DNA from: Alloalcanivorax sp964556345
GTDB lineage: Bacteria; Pseudomonadota; Gammaproteobacteria; Pseudomonadales; Alcanivoracaceae
Direction of reading: 5' to 3'
Length of the DNA stretch: 64,000 nucleotides
Assembly: GCA_964556345.1 (NCBI GenBank)
Contig: CAZKWA010000004.1
Coordinates: 1-64,000, forward strand
In this document: one piece after another, positions 8,537 to 17,367 of the stretch
How the letters are laid out: the number at the start of each line of letters is the position of its first letter
Position numbering within the stretch: the stretch's first letter is position 1
Translations under genes and position numbers: made by a program
The notes under the pieces: model-generated
The model's database searches: none
The model's input: only the letters and a program-made list of their open reading frames with translations
Told to the model about the DNA's origin: nothing

Positions 8537-8546
8537 ACGGCCTCTG

Positions 8547-8600
8547 GTATCCCGCCGGGTGGCTAGCGCCACCCTTTTGCGAGCCAGGCTCGCTCCCACA
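8547..8600. repeat. REP element, same subfamily as at window start
   Basis: It begins with the same 31 bases as positions 1-31 and then differs in the inner stem (GCGAGCCAGGCTCGC instead of GCGGGCGGGGCCCGC). The compensating differences keep the stem, which argues for selection on structure. It lies between the convergent toxin gene and dnaE2, so its hairpin could also act as a transcription or mRNA stability barrier for both. The following bases to 8635 show no T-rich terminator. Confidence 0.8.
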
Positions 8601-8635
8601 ATTTGAAATTTCATTCTCCCCTAATTCTTTTTTCG

Positions 8636-11600
8636 TTATTTGAAGTCTCTTGACCGCACGATGAGTTCGTTGAGGGCGTCGCTGGCGTCGTCGAGACGGC
8701 CGGCCATCAGGTGGACGATGCCTTCGGGGCTGATTTCCACGGTGCCGGTGATGGTGACCAGGGGGCTTTTCAGCAGCACGCTGCGGAAGCGTTCCTGGAT
8801 GGCGCGCCAGATCACCACGTTGGTGTTGCCGGTTTCATCTTCCAGAGTCATGAACAGGGTACCTTTGGCGGAGCCGGGGCGTTGGCGGTTGGTGACCAGG
8901 CCGGCGACGCGCACCACCTGGCCGGGGCGGGCGCGTTTCAGATCCTTGGCGCGGTAGCCGCGTTTGAAGCGGGGCAGATGGCGGACCAGGGCCATGGGGT
9001 GCTTGCCCAGGCTGAGGCCCAGGTGGCGATAGTCTTCGATCAGGGTGGTGTATTCCGAGGGGGCGTCCAGGTAGACGCCGTCGTGGTCCCGTTCGGGGCC
9101 GTCCTTGAGCAGCGGGCGCTGGGCCTCCAGGCCCTGGACGTCCCAGTGGGCCTGGTGGCGGTGGCCGCTGAGGCCGCGCAGGGCGTTGCCGGCCACCAGG
9201 GCTTCCCGTTCGCGCTGGCCCAGGCGGGCGCGGCGGCAGAGGTCGCCGACGCCGGTGAAGGACGCTTCGTCGCGGGCCTGGACGAGGCGTTGGGCGGCTT
9301 CCGGGTTGAAGCCCTTGACCTGGCACAAGCCCAGGCGCAGGGCCGGTTGCACGCCGAGTTTTTCCCGTTGCAGCTCTTCCAGGCTGTGGTCCCAGTGGCT
9401 GTGGCGGACGTCCACCGGGCGTATTTCGATGGCATGGCGGCGGGCGTCCTGGAGAATCTGCGAGGGTGAGTAGAAGCCCATGGGCAGGCTGTTGAGCAGG
9501 CCGCAGTAGAAGGCGCTGGTGTGGTGGCGCTTGAGCCAGGCGGACACGTACACCAGCAGCGCGAAGCTGGCGGAGTGGGATTCCGGGAAGCCGTAGCCGC
9601 CGAAGCCTTTCATCTGCTCGAACAGGCGGCGCGCGTAGTCACCGCTGTAGCCGTTGGCGCGCATGCCGTCGATCACCTTGTGCTCGAATTGCAGCAGTTC
9701 GCCGCTTTTGCCCCAGCGGGCCATGGCCCGGCGCAGCTGGTCCGCCTCGCCGCCGGAAAAGCCGGCGGCCACCATCACCAGCTGAATCACCTGTTCCTGG
9801 AAAATCGGGATGCCCTTGGTGCGCGACAGCACGCCCTTTACCTTCTCGTCCGGGTAGTCTTCTTCCTCCAGGCCGTCGCGGCGGCGCAGGTAGGGGTGCA
9901 CCATGTCGCCCTGGATCGGGCCGGGGCGCACGATCGCCACTTCCACCACCAGGTCGTAGAACTCGCGGGGCCGCAGGCGTGGCAGCATGTTCATCTGCGC
10001 GCGGGATTCCACCTGGAACACACCCAGGCTGTCGCCTTTGCAGAGCATGTCGTAGGTGGCTTCGTCGTCGGCGGGGATGTCCTGCATCGCCAGGGGGCGG
10101 CCCCGGTAGCCCTGCACCATATCCAGGGTTTTGCGGATCGCGGTGAGCATGCCCAGGGCCAGCACGTCCACTTTCATCAGACCCAGGGATTCCAGGTCGT
10201 CCTTGTCCCACTGGATCAGGGTGCGGTCGGGCATGGCGGCGTTTTCCACCGGCACCAGGGTGTGCACCGGGTCGCGCGTGATCACGAAGCCGCCCACGTG
10301 CTGGGACAAATGGCGGGGAAAGCCGACCAGCTCCTGGACCAGTTCCCGGTAGTGGCGGCCCAGGGTGGAGCCGCCCAGGCCCACCTCCCGGAACCGTTCC
10401 ACCAGGGTGTCCGGTTTGTCCCACCAGGCCAGGTTGCCGCTCAGCCGTTCGATGATGTCCATGTCCACGCCCAGGGCGCGGCCCACGTCGCGCACCGCCG
10501 AGCGGGTGCGGTAGTGAATCACGGTGGCGGCCAGGGCGGCCCGGTCGCGGCCGTATTTGCGGTAGAGGTACTGCATGACTTCTTCGCGGCGTTCGTGCTC
10601 GAAGTCCACATCGATGTCCGGCGGCTCGTCGCGCTCCTGGGAGATAAAACGCTCGAACAGAAGCTGGCTGCGGCCCGGGTCCACCTCGGTGACACCCAGG
10701 CAGTAGCACACCGCGGAGTTGGCCGCCGAGCCGCGCCCCTGGCAGAGGATGCCCTGGCCACGGGCAAAGGCGACGATGTCGTGCACGGTGAGAAAGTAGT
10801 GCGCGTAGCCGAGCTGCCGGATCAGGTTCAGTTCCTTGTCCACCAGGGCGCGCACCGTGTCTGGCACGCCGTCCGGGTAGCGGGCCTCGGCGCCCTGGTG
10901 GGCGAGGGCGGCCAGATAGTCGTCGGCGTTCTGGCCCGGCGGTACCACTTCCTCCGGGTACTGGTAGGCGATTTCGTGCATCTCGAAATCGCACTGGTCG
11001 GCGATCCAGGCGGCTTCCTCCAACAGCGCCGGGGGGTAGATCTCCGCCAGCCGGTCGAGGCCGCGCAGGTGGCGCTGGTCGTTCTGGAAACGGCGCCGGC
11101 CCAGATCGCGCACCGTGGTGTTGAGGCGCAGGGCGGTGAGCAGCTCCTGCAGGCGCTGGCGTTCCGGCCGGTGGTAGTGGACGTCGTTGGCGGCGGTCAT
11201 GGCCAGCGTGAAGCGGTCCGCCAGCTGGTAGCAGTAGCGGTAGTGCAGGGCGTCGTTGCCGTCCTGGAGCAGCTCGCAGGCCAGCCACAGGCGCTCGCCG
11301 AAGTGGTCTTTCAGCAGGGCGGCGTGGTGTTCGTCGCGCTCGTCGCCGGCGGGCAGCCACAGGCACAGGGCGTGGCGGTCGAGGCGCGTCAGGTCTTGCC
11401 AGTGCAGCCGGTAGTGGCCTTTTTCCGCGCGGCGGCGGCCGCGGGTGATCAGGGTGGCGATCTCGCCGTAGGCCTGGCGGTTCCGGGCCAGCAGCACCAG
11501 GCGCAGCTCGCCCCGGTCCTGGTGAAGGCGGAAATGGCTGCCCACGATCAGCCGGAAATCCAGCGTGCGGCCTTCATCCTCCAGGGCTTTCTTTAAGTTC

Positions 11601-11764
11601 TTGCGGGCCTGGTAGGCGCGCACCACCCCGGCCAGGGAGCCGTCGTCGGTGATCGCCAGGGCCCGGTAGCCCTGGCGCCAGGCCTGCAGCACCAGCTCCT
11701 CCGGCTGGCTGGCGCCAGTGAGGAAGGTGAAGGCGCTGGTGCAGTGCAGTTCGGCGAAAGCCAT
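8636..11764 (-). CDS. dnaE2: Error-prone DNA polymerase DnaE2 (ImuC)
   Basis: A 1042-residue C-family DNA polymerase. The order is an N-terminal PHP domain (from about 5), polymerase palm with catalytic PDIDVDF at about 382-388, a finger/helix-hairpin region, and a C-terminal OB domain (VRVAGLVTNRQRPGSAKGTLFMTLEDE). The length and lack of the long C-terminal tau-binding region fit DnaE2 rather than the replicative DnaE1. It performs translesion synthesis with ImuA and ImuB. It follows imuB with a 1-bp gap and is the last gene of the SOS-controlled cassette. Confidence 0.95.
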   Translation of the reverse strand: MAFAELHCTSAFTFLTGASQPEELVLQAWRQGYRALAITDDGSLAGVVRAYQARKNLKKALEDEGRTLDFRLIVGSHFRLHQDRGELRLVLLARNRQAYGEIATLITRGRRRAEKGHYRLHWQDLTRLDRHALCLWLPAGDERDEHHAALLKDHFGERLWLACELLQDGNDALHYRYCYQLADRFTLAMTAANDVHYHRPERQRLQELLTALRLNTTVRDLGRRRFQNDQRHLRGLDRLAEIYPPALLEEAAWIADQCDFEMHEIAYQYPEEVVPPGQNADDYLAALAHQGAEARYPDGVPDTVRALVDKELNLIRQLGYAHYFLTVHDIVAFARGQGILCQGRGSAANSAVCYCLGVTEVDPGRSQLLFERFISQERDEPPDIDVDFEHERREEVMQYLYRKYGRDRAALAATVIHYRTRSAVRDVGRALGVDMDIIERLSGNLAWWDKPDTLVERFREVGLGGSTLGRHYRELVQELVGFPRHLSQHVGGFVITRDPVHTLVPVENAAMPDRTLIQWDKDDLESLGLMKVDVLALGMLTAIRKTLDMVQGYRGRPLAMQDIPADDEATYDMLCKGDSLGVFQVESRAQMNMLPRLRPREFYDLVVEVAIVRPGPIQGDMVHPYLRRRDGLEEEDYPDEKVKGVLSRTKGIPIFQEQVIQLVMVAAGFSGGEADQLRRAMARWGKSGELLQFEHKVIDGMRANGYSGDYARRLFEQMKGFGGYGFPESHSASFALLVYVSAWLKRHHTSAFYCGLLNSLPMGFYSPSQILQDARRHAIEIRPVDVRHSHWDHSLEELQREKLGVQPALRLGLCQVKGFNPEAAQRLVQARDEASFTGVGDLCRRARLGQREREALVAGNALRGLSGHRHQAHWDVQGLEAQRPLLKDGPERDHDGVYLDAPSEYTTLIEDYRHLGLSLGKHPMALVRHLPRFKRGYRAKDLKRARPGQVVRVAGLVTNRQRPGSAKGTLFMTLEDETGNTNVVIWRAIQERFRSVLLKSPLVTITGTVEISPEGIVHLMAGRLDDASDALNELIVRSRDFK

Positions 11765-11765
11765 G

Positions 11766-13190
11766 TCAGAAAAAACCCTGCAACCACCAGTGCGCCTGGT
11801 CGTCCTCGAACACCCAGCAACAGAGCCCGTCGGGGTGGTGGGCGACGCGGTAGCGGCGCGCGGGCAGGTCCTGCCAGGGCTGGCTGAAGTGTTCTTCCTG
11901 GGGAAACAGGGTCAGCGGCTGGCCGCGCCAGTGAGGCACCCGGTCGCGCAGGGTCAGCGGACGGGGCGGGTCGAGCAGCCACAGGGGGCGGTCCTGGTCG
12001 CTGTCGTGGTCGTCGGCGGCGGCTCTGGGTGGCGTCGCCAGCGGCGCGCGGCCCCGTTCGGTTTCCTCCGGCAGGTGGCCGTCGCCCCGGTCCGGGCGGT
12101 ACACGCCCAGGGCCGGTTCGCCGTCCAGCTTTTCCAACAGGTCGGCCAGGGGGGGACGGGCGCCGGGGTCCGGGAACAGTTCGGCGAGCCCGGGGTTGCG
12201 CGGCCGGGGGCGGCCGCCGTCGAGGCCCAGGCCCAGTAGCGGGGCGCTCAGTTCGTGGTGGCCCAGGCGCCGCTGGCTGAGATCCAGCCAGGTGGCGGCG
12301 TCGTGGCCCTGGCGGGCGCGCCGTACAATCAGGGTGTCCCGGTGGCCGTTGTTCAGATACAGGTGCCAGCGCAGGGTCACCAGGCTTTCCTGGTGCCGGT
12401 TCAGGGTGTCCTCCAGCCGTGCCAGCAGCCGGGCCATGGGGCCGGCGAGCTGGTCCAGGTTGTCCAGCGGGTCGTCGAAGTCGAGGCGCTCCCGGAACGG
12501 GCGCGGCGGGGAGATCGGCCTGCGCGGGTCCGCCTTCTCGCCGAGCAGCCGTTGCAGCCAGTCGAGAAAATCGACCCCGAAACGTCTGCCCAGCGCCGTC
12601 CGGGGCAGGGGAAAAAGCTCGCCCAGGGTGCGGAAGCCGGGGGCCTGCAGGCGCTCGCGCAGGCGTTCCTCCAGGTTCAGCCCGGCGAGCGGCAGGTCCG
12701 CCAGCCAGGCCTGGAAGCGCGCCGTTTCCGGAAGCGCGTCCAGGGCCGGCGGATCGGTGAGGTGCCAGGCGGCCAGGGGCGTGGGGCCGATGCCCAGGCG
12801 GCTGGTCAGCGGGCAATGCAGCCGGTAGCGGTCGACCCGGGCAAGCAGTTGTTGGAAGCCGCCGAACAGTTTCAGGCAGCCGCCCACTTCCAGCAGCACG
12901 GTGCTGGGCGGCGCCGGACAGACCTGGGGGGTAAGGGCCAGCAGCTGGCGGGCTTCGCGCAACAGGGCCTGGTGTTGCTGGTCCGCCCGCGCTTCGTGCA
13001 CTTCCAGTTCTTCGCACAGGGCGCGGGCGGTGCCCAGGCGCAGGCCCGCTTCCACGCCGGCGGCGCGGGCCGCCGGGTTGGCCAGCAGCACCCGGTTGCC
13101 GCGCACCAGCACGCGGGGTTCCGGGCGCGGGCCGTGCTCCGCTTCCAGCGCCAGCAGCGGAAAATGCAGGGCCAGCCACAGCTCGCTCAT
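11766..13190 (-). CDS. imuB: ImuB, inactive Y-family polymerase subunit of the SOS mutasome
   Basis: A 474-residue Y-family polymerase homologue. The usual active-site carboxylates are replaced: the first motif reads LALHFPLLALE and the second LLEVGGCLKLFGG, with no catalytic DE pair. This is the known signature of ImuB, which acts as a scaffold rather than a polymerase. A clamp-binding sequence QPLTLF is at 424-429 near the C-terminus, fitting recruitment to the beta clamp. It overlaps imuA by 4 bases (ATGA) and precedes dnaE2 by 1 bp. Confidence 0.92.
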   Translation of the reverse strand: MSELWLALHFPLLALEAEHGPRPEPRVLVRGNRVLLANPAARAAGVEAGLRLGTARALCEELEVHEARADQQHQALLREARQLLALTPQVCPAPPSTVLLEVGGCLKLFGGFQQLLARVDRYRLHCPLTSRLGIGPTPLAAWHLTDPPALDALPETARFQAWLADLPLAGLNLEERLRERLQAPGFRTLGELFPLPRTALGRRFGVDFLDWLQRLLGEKADPRRPISPPRPFRERLDFDDPLDNLDQLAGPMARLLARLEDTLNRHQESLVTLRWHLYLNNGHRDTLIVRRARQGHDAATWLDLSQRRLGHHELSAPLLGLGLDGGRPRPRNPGLAELFPDPGARPPLADLLEKLDGEPALGVYRPDRGDGHLPEETERGRAPLATPPRAAADDHDSDQDRPLWLLDPPRPLTLRDRVPHWRGQPLTLFPQEEHFSQPWQDLPARRYRVAHHPDGLCCWVFEDDQAHWWLQGFF

Positions 13191-13939
13191 GGCCGTACCT
13201 CCGGGGCAAGGGGCGCGGGCAGCCGCAACACGGGCGAATGCAGCGCCGGTTCCGGGGCCGGCCGCCGGGTCAGGGCCGGCAGTTCACGGCAGGCAGGCGG
13301 TACCCGGCGCAGGTGCTCGGGGAGCAGCGACAGGCGGCAGTGTTGTCCGGCCCGGCCGCCGGGTTGCTTGTGCACGGTGACGGTCAGTTCGCCGGGTGCC
13401 GGGCAGCTCAGTGTCAGGCGCAGCGGTGCCGGGCTGGGCTGTTGCCCGGCCTGGCGGGGGCGCACCAGCACCAGCAGGCAGCGCCCCTGTTGCGCGCCGA
13501 GATGCAGCCGCCGCAGCGTGCCCGCCGGCAACGGGCCGCCCGGCGCCCACAGTAATGCCAGCCGCACGGTGTCGCTGGCGATCGCCTCAAAGCAGGCGCG
13601 CAGCAGGGTGCCCCGGTCGCCGCTGCGCAGAATCAGCAGGTCGTCCAGCGGCACCCCGGTTCGCGCCAGCAGGGTGGCGGAAGGGCGCATCGGCGGGTTG
13701 GCGATCAGGCGCGCGCCGGGGCCGTCGCTGGCCAGCACCGGCAGCAGCAGATGCAGCACCGCCGGGCAGGGCAGGGGGCAGAGCAATTCCACCAGCCCCT
13801 GTTCCGGCCAGCCGCCGCCGGCCAGTATCCGGTCCAGGTCGCTGAAACCGGTGCTTTGCCCCTGGCCGGTGCCGGTGCTTTCGCGGCCCCACCAGGTGTC
13901 CCTGCGGGCAAGCAGTTGTTGCAAGAAATCGGGCGGCAT
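13187..13939 (-). CDS. imuA: ImuA, SOS mutasome RecA-like protein
   Basis: A 250-residue protein of the ImuA/SulA-RecA-related family. It opens with the LEELLARRDTWWG-like segment LLARRDTWWG and the GFSDLDRILAGGGWPEQGLVEL region, aligned with the RecA-like core but with no intact Walker A. ImuA binds RecA and ImuB and is needed for DnaE2-dependent mutagenesis. It is the first gene of the cassette, with a LexA box centred about 32 bases upstream of its ATG. Confidence 0.9.
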   Translation of the reverse strand: MPPDFLQQLLARRDTWWGRESTGTGQGQSTGFSDLDRILAGGGWPEQGLVELLCPLPCPAVLHLLLPVLASDGPGARLIANPPMRPSATLLARTGVPLDDLLILRSGDRGTLLRACFEAIASDTVRLALLWAPGGPLPAGTLRRLHLGAQQGRCLLVLVRPRQAGQQPSPAPLRLTLSCPAPGELTVTVHKQPGGRAGQHCRLSLLPEHLRRVPPACRELPALTRRPAPEPALHSPVLRLPAPLAPEVRP

Positions 13940-13963
13940 GGGGGAATCCGGGTGTCTGTGATA

Positions 13964-13979
13964 CTGTACATAAGAACAG
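13964..13979. promoter_or_regulatory. LexA (SOS) box for imuA-imuB-dnaE2
   Basis: CTGTACATAAGAACAG matches the gammaproteobacterial LexA consensus CTG-N10-CAG exactly at both half sites. It is 24 bases upstream of the imuA start codon on the minus strand, where LexA would block transcription of the cassette until DNA damage. Confidence 0.88.
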
Positions 13980-14113
13980 TATCTGGAAGCCGGCGAGCGG
14001 TCAATGGGTTGTGCTGTGCTGAGCGGTCAAGGGGCGTTGTCAGGGTAAACATATTGTATTGCCCGGGCCTCTTGAGTAGCTTCAAGGCATCCCCGAGCGC
14101 GACGAGATACCCG

Positions 14114-14740
14114 ATGTCACAACAACAAACAGCCCGCCGGCTCTCCGCGGCCTTTCAGCAGGGCGTGACCCGGCGGCGGTTCCTCAAGTGGTCCCTGGTC
14201 GGTGGTGCCGGCGTGGCGGCCGCCGCCGCGGGCGGCTTCGCGCTGCTGCGCCCTTCCCCCCTGGACGACCGGCCCAAGCCGGACTGGGCCGACGGTCTGA
14301 GCCGCCAGGAATATCATTTGTTCGACCGGGCCCGGGTGGCGCTTCTGCCCACCGCGGGCACCGATCTCACGCCCAGCGACCAGGTGCCGGTGGTGCGTAA
14401 TGTGCAGGGCATCCTGGGGTTCATGGACCCGGCCACCCGCAAGGACGTGGCCACCGGCCTGACCCTGTTCGACAACGCCGCGGTGGTGTTTCACGGCAAG
14501 CGTTTCGTGGATCTGGACGACGCCACCGCCCGCGACTATTTCGATGCCTGGAGCCGGGGCAACGTGGTGCAGCGCACCCTGGGCACGGTGATCAAACAGC
14601 TCACCTATACCTCTTACTGGCGCGATGAAAGCACCTGGGGGCCGGTGGAGTTCGACGGCCCGGTGTCCGAGCGCTGGGGCATCGCCTATCTGGGGAACGC
14701 GCCCTTGCCGGACCAGGCCCGTGGGGAGGGCAAGGCATGA
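14114..14740 (+). CDS. Tat-exported small subunit of a GMC oxidoreductase (gluconate 2-dehydrogenase subunit 3-like)
   Basis: A 208-residue protein with a twin-arginine signal, TRRRFLKWSLVGGAG (about 19-33), followed by an alanine-rich hydrophobic stretch. The mature part, with LFDRARVALLPTAG and DNAAVVFHGKRF, resembles the small subunit (subunit 3) of membrane gluconate/alcohol dehydrogenases. It probably escorts the cytochrome-less flavoprotein encoded next, whose own N-terminus has no signal, through the Tat system. The genes overlap by 4 bases (ATGA). I used ATG 14114 because the Tat motif lies at the right distance; the frame is open further upstream, antisense to imuA. Confidence 0.75.
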   Translation: MSQQQTARRLSAAFQQGVTRRRFLKWSLVGGAGVAAAAAGGFALLRPSPLDDRPKPDWADGLSRQEYHLFDRARVALLPTAGTDLTPSDQVPVVRNVQGILGFMDPATRKDVATGLTLFDNAAVVFHGKRFVDLDDATARDYFDAWSRGNVVQRTLGTVIKQLTYTSYWRDESTWGPVEFDGPVSERWGIAYLGNAPLPDQARGEGKA

Positions 14741-16275
14741 GTGAAGTGCAATGGCGGTCTTCCGGCTTGCCGGTGACCCAGGCGAAGGATATTACGCAAG
14801 GCACGCTGACCCTGGACGCGGACGTGGTGATTGTCGGCTCCGGCGCCGGCGGCGCGGTGGCCGGCTATGAGCTGGCCCGGCGCGGCAAGAAGGTGGTGAT
14901 CCTGGAGGCGGGGCCCTATGTCCCTTCGAAAGACTTCACCGAGCGTTTTCCGGACAGCCTGGAAACCCTGTACCAGGACCACGGCGGTCAGACCAACAAA
15001 AGCGGCGATCTGCTGGTGCTGCAGGGCGCCTGCGTGGGCGGCTCCACGGTGGTGAACGGGTGCGTGTGCTTCCGCACCCCGGACTTTATTCTGCAGGACT
15101 GGCAGCGCGATTTCGGGCTCAGCGATCTGACTTCCGAAGAGATGGCGCCGTATTTCGACCGGGTGGAAAAGAACCTCGCCATCGAGGAAAACAAGGAACA
15201 CGAAATCGCCCGCCACGGGCAATTGATCCGCGCCGGCGCCAACAAGCTGGGCTGGTCGGTGAAACCGTTCAAACGCAACATCCGTGACTGCGCCCTGACC
15301 GGCCACTGTCTGTCCGGCTGCAAGACCGAGCGCAAGCAGTCCATGCTGGTCAGCTATCTGCCCTGGGCCACCGCCCACGGCGCCCGTATTTACGCCGACA
15401 CCCGCGTTACCGAGGTGCTGGCCGGCGGCGGTCGGGCGCGCGGCGTGCGCGCCCAGGTCACCGGCCACGACGGCGCCAAGGTGGCGGACATGACGGTCAA
15501 CGCGGAACGGGTGATCCTCGCAGCGGGCGCCGTGCAGACGCCGCTGCTGCTGCTGAAAAGCGGCCTGGCCAACCGGTCCGGCCAGGTCGGCAGGAACTTC
15601 GCCTGCCACCCGTCGTTGTATGTGTCGGCCCGTTATCCGCAGCCGGTGCACGCCTGGCGCGGCGCCATGCTGGGGGTGTACGTGGATGAATTCCTGCACC
15701 CGGACAAGGGCGGCTTCGTGCTGGAGGACGGCGGCGCCGGCCTGGCGGAGCTGGCGATGACCGCGGAGCCGGGCACCGGCGAGCCGTTCATGGGTTTCAT
15801 GAAGGACGCCAAGTACCTGGGCGGCCTGGTCACGCTGATCCACGATCACAACGTGGGCACCATTCGCTGGGAGGACGGCCGCAAGGTGATCGACTATCAG
15901 CTCGCCAACTCGGATTTCCCCTCCATGAAGCGGGCCCTGAAAGCCGCCGCCAGACTGCACCTGGCCGCCGGCGCCGAGGAAGTCTATGTGCCTTCCAGCG
16001 ACCGCCGGGTGATTCGTTCCGAGGCGGATATCGACGGCGCCGTGGAAGGGCTCGAGAACCAGCCCCAGCATCTGCGCATGGTGAGCTATCACCCGCAGGG
16101 CAGTTGCCGCATGGGCGCGGACCCGGACGCCAGCGTGGTCAACGCGGACGGCGAAACCCATGATGTGAAGGGGCTGTACGTGGCGGACGCCAGCCTGCTG
16201 CCCACCTCGATCATCGTGAACCCCCAGGTGACGGTGTACGCCCTGGCCACGCGCATCGCCGAACGCATGGCCTGA
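14737..16275 (+). CDS. GMC-family FAD oxidoreductase (alcohol oxidase/dehydrogenase type)
   Basis: A 512-residue flavoprotein. FAD motif GSGAGG is at 34-39, GGSTVVNG is the second GMC signature, and the C-terminal catalytic pair is His452 (YHPQGSCRMG) and Asn495 (VNPQVTVYA). A cysteine-containing segment C-x5-C-x3-C followed by KQSML resembles long-chain alcohol oxidases and related bacterial GMC enzymes. The substrate is probably a primary alcohol, sterol or sugar alcohol; I cannot choose. Translational overlap with the Tat subunit gene supports a two-subunit periplasmic enzyme. Confidence 0.85.
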   Translation: MSEVQWRSSGLPVTQAKDITQGTLTLDADVVIVGSGAGGAVAGYELARRGKKVVILEAGPYVPSKDFTERFPDSLETLYQDHGGQTNKSGDLLVLQGACVGGSTVVNGCVCFRTPDFILQDWQRDFGLSDLTSEEMAPYFDRVEKNLAIEENKEHEIARHGQLIRAGANKLGWSVKPFKRNIRDCALTGHCLSGCKTERKQSMLVSYLPWATAHGARIYADTRVTEVLAGGGRARGVRAQVTGHDGAKVADMTVNAERVILAAGAVQTPLLLLKSGLANRSGQVGRNFACHPSLYVSARYPQPVHAWRGAMLGVYVDEFLHPDKGGFVLEDGGAGLAELAMTAEPGTGEPFMGFMKDAKYLGGLVTLIHDHNVGTIRWEDGRKVIDYQLANSDFPSMKRALKAAARLHLAAGAEEVYVPSSDRRVIRSEADIDGAVEGLENQPQHLRMVSYHPQGSCRMGADPDASVVNADGETHDVKGLYVADASLLPTSIIVNPQVTVYALATRIAERMA

Positions 16276-16284
16276 GCCCGGCGT

Positions 16285-16806
16285 TCAGCGGCCCTGCATC
16301 ACCACTACCCGGTGCACGCCACCGGGTATTTTATAGCTGCGGATGTCACTCTCGCGGGCCATGCAGGCGCCGTGCTCCGGGTTAAGCCGGCACCAGCGCA
16401 CCTGCCGGCCCGACGCCAGCGGCACGCTGAAGCGGGTGTTGTAGTTGCCACCGGCCTGCAGCGCGATCCACAGCTGGTTGGCCAGCCACTTGCAGCCGTC
16501 CTGGTTGCGGAACAGGTCCAGCGGCACCTGGAAGCCCAGGCCCTGACCCCGACGTTCGGGGCGGAACTGGGTGCCCGCCTGGCTCACCGGGCAGGTATCG
16601 CCCTCGGCCCGGTACACCACCTCGATCCGCACCTGATCCGCCGGCAACGGCGGGTCGATGCTCAACTGGTAGTGACGGATATCCCGCGGTGTCGGGTTGG
16701 GCGCCGGCTGGTAGCTCCGTTCGGTCATCGACACGCAGCCGCTGAGCAGCAGTACGCAAAGCAGCGGTAAACGCACCGGCAAAGACCGGGTCAGGCCAGG
16801 GGCCAT
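16285..16806 (-). CDS. Lipoprotein of unknown function
   Basis: A 173-residue protein with a signal peptide and lipobox LLSGC (Cys about residue 24), so it should be lipid-modified. The mature region has several cysteines (DTCPVS, QDGCKW, WCRLNPEHGACMA) that could form disulfides in the periplasm. I chose ATG 16806 because AAGGAG is 7 bases upstream; a start 7 codons earlier is unlikely. It is convergent with the GMC gene (9-bp gap) and divergent from a thioesterase gene. I recognise no domain. Confidence 0.6.
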   Translation of the reverse strand: MAPGLTRSLPVRLPLLCVLLLSGCVSMTERSYQPAPNPTPRDIRHYQLSIDPPLPADQVRIEVVYRAEGDTCPVSQAGTQFRPERRGQGLGFQVPLDLFRNQDGCKWLANQLWIALQAGGNYNTRFSVPLASGRQVRWCRLNPEHGACMARESDIRSYKIPGGVHRVVVMQGR

Positions 16807-16887
16807 GGTGTTCTCCTTAAGGGTCACTGAATACCGGCGTCTAGGTTATCATTGCCGGCCTTGTCCGTATTGATCGAAGGAGCAGCT

Positions 16888-17367
16888 ATGAGTGACGCCA
16901 ACAGCCAAGCCGCGCAGGCGAAACAACGGCCCGGGCGCGAGGCGTTCGGCTATTTGTGTCCGGTGGACAGCCGCTGGTCGGACAACGACATTTACGGGCA
17001 CATTAACAATGTCATGTACTACAGCTACTTCGATTCCACCATCAACCGCTACCTGATCGACAAGGGCGGGCTGGATATCCATAACGGCGACGTAATCGCT
17101 TATGTAGTGAGCTCGGGCTGCGATTATTTCGAGGCCGCCGCCTACCCGGACGCGCTCACCATCGGCATGCGCGTGGACAAGCTGGGCAACAGCTCGGTGC
17201 GTTATGGTTTGGCGTTGTTTTCAGAGAATGAGCGCGGGGAAAGCGGTGCCGCCAAGGCGCTGGGTTTCGTGGTGCACGTGTTCGTCGATCGCGAAAGCGG
17301 CCGGCCGGTATCGATCCCTGATCCGCTGCGCGAGGCGCTGGCGGCTATTCAGTCTTCGGAGAAATAG
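16888..17367 (+). CDS. Hotdog-fold acyl-CoA thioesterase (4HBT family)
   Basis: A 159-residue single hotdog domain. The segment SRWSDNDIYGHINNVMYYSYFD is the classic 4-hydroxybenzoyl-CoA thioesterase/YbgC signature, with the Asp before IYGHINN as likely catalytic residue. Its probable reaction is hydrolysis of an acyl-CoA to the free acid and CoA. The ATG at 16888 follows GAAGGAGCAG. The last 19 bases overlap the 3' end of the convergent unknown secreted-protein gene. Confidence 0.85.
   Translation: MSDANSQAAQAKQRPGREAFGYLCPVDSRWSDNDIYGHINNVMYYSYFDSTINRYLIDKGGLDIHNGDVIAYVVSSGCDYFEAAAYPDALTIGMRVDKLGNSSVRYGLALFSENERGESGAAKALGFVVHVFVDRESGRPVSIPDPLREALAAIQSSEK

Noticed and set aside
9521..11596. 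Long open frame (691 codons) on the plus strand opposite dnaE2
   Set aside because: Composition of an antisense shadow and full overlap with the conserved polymerase.
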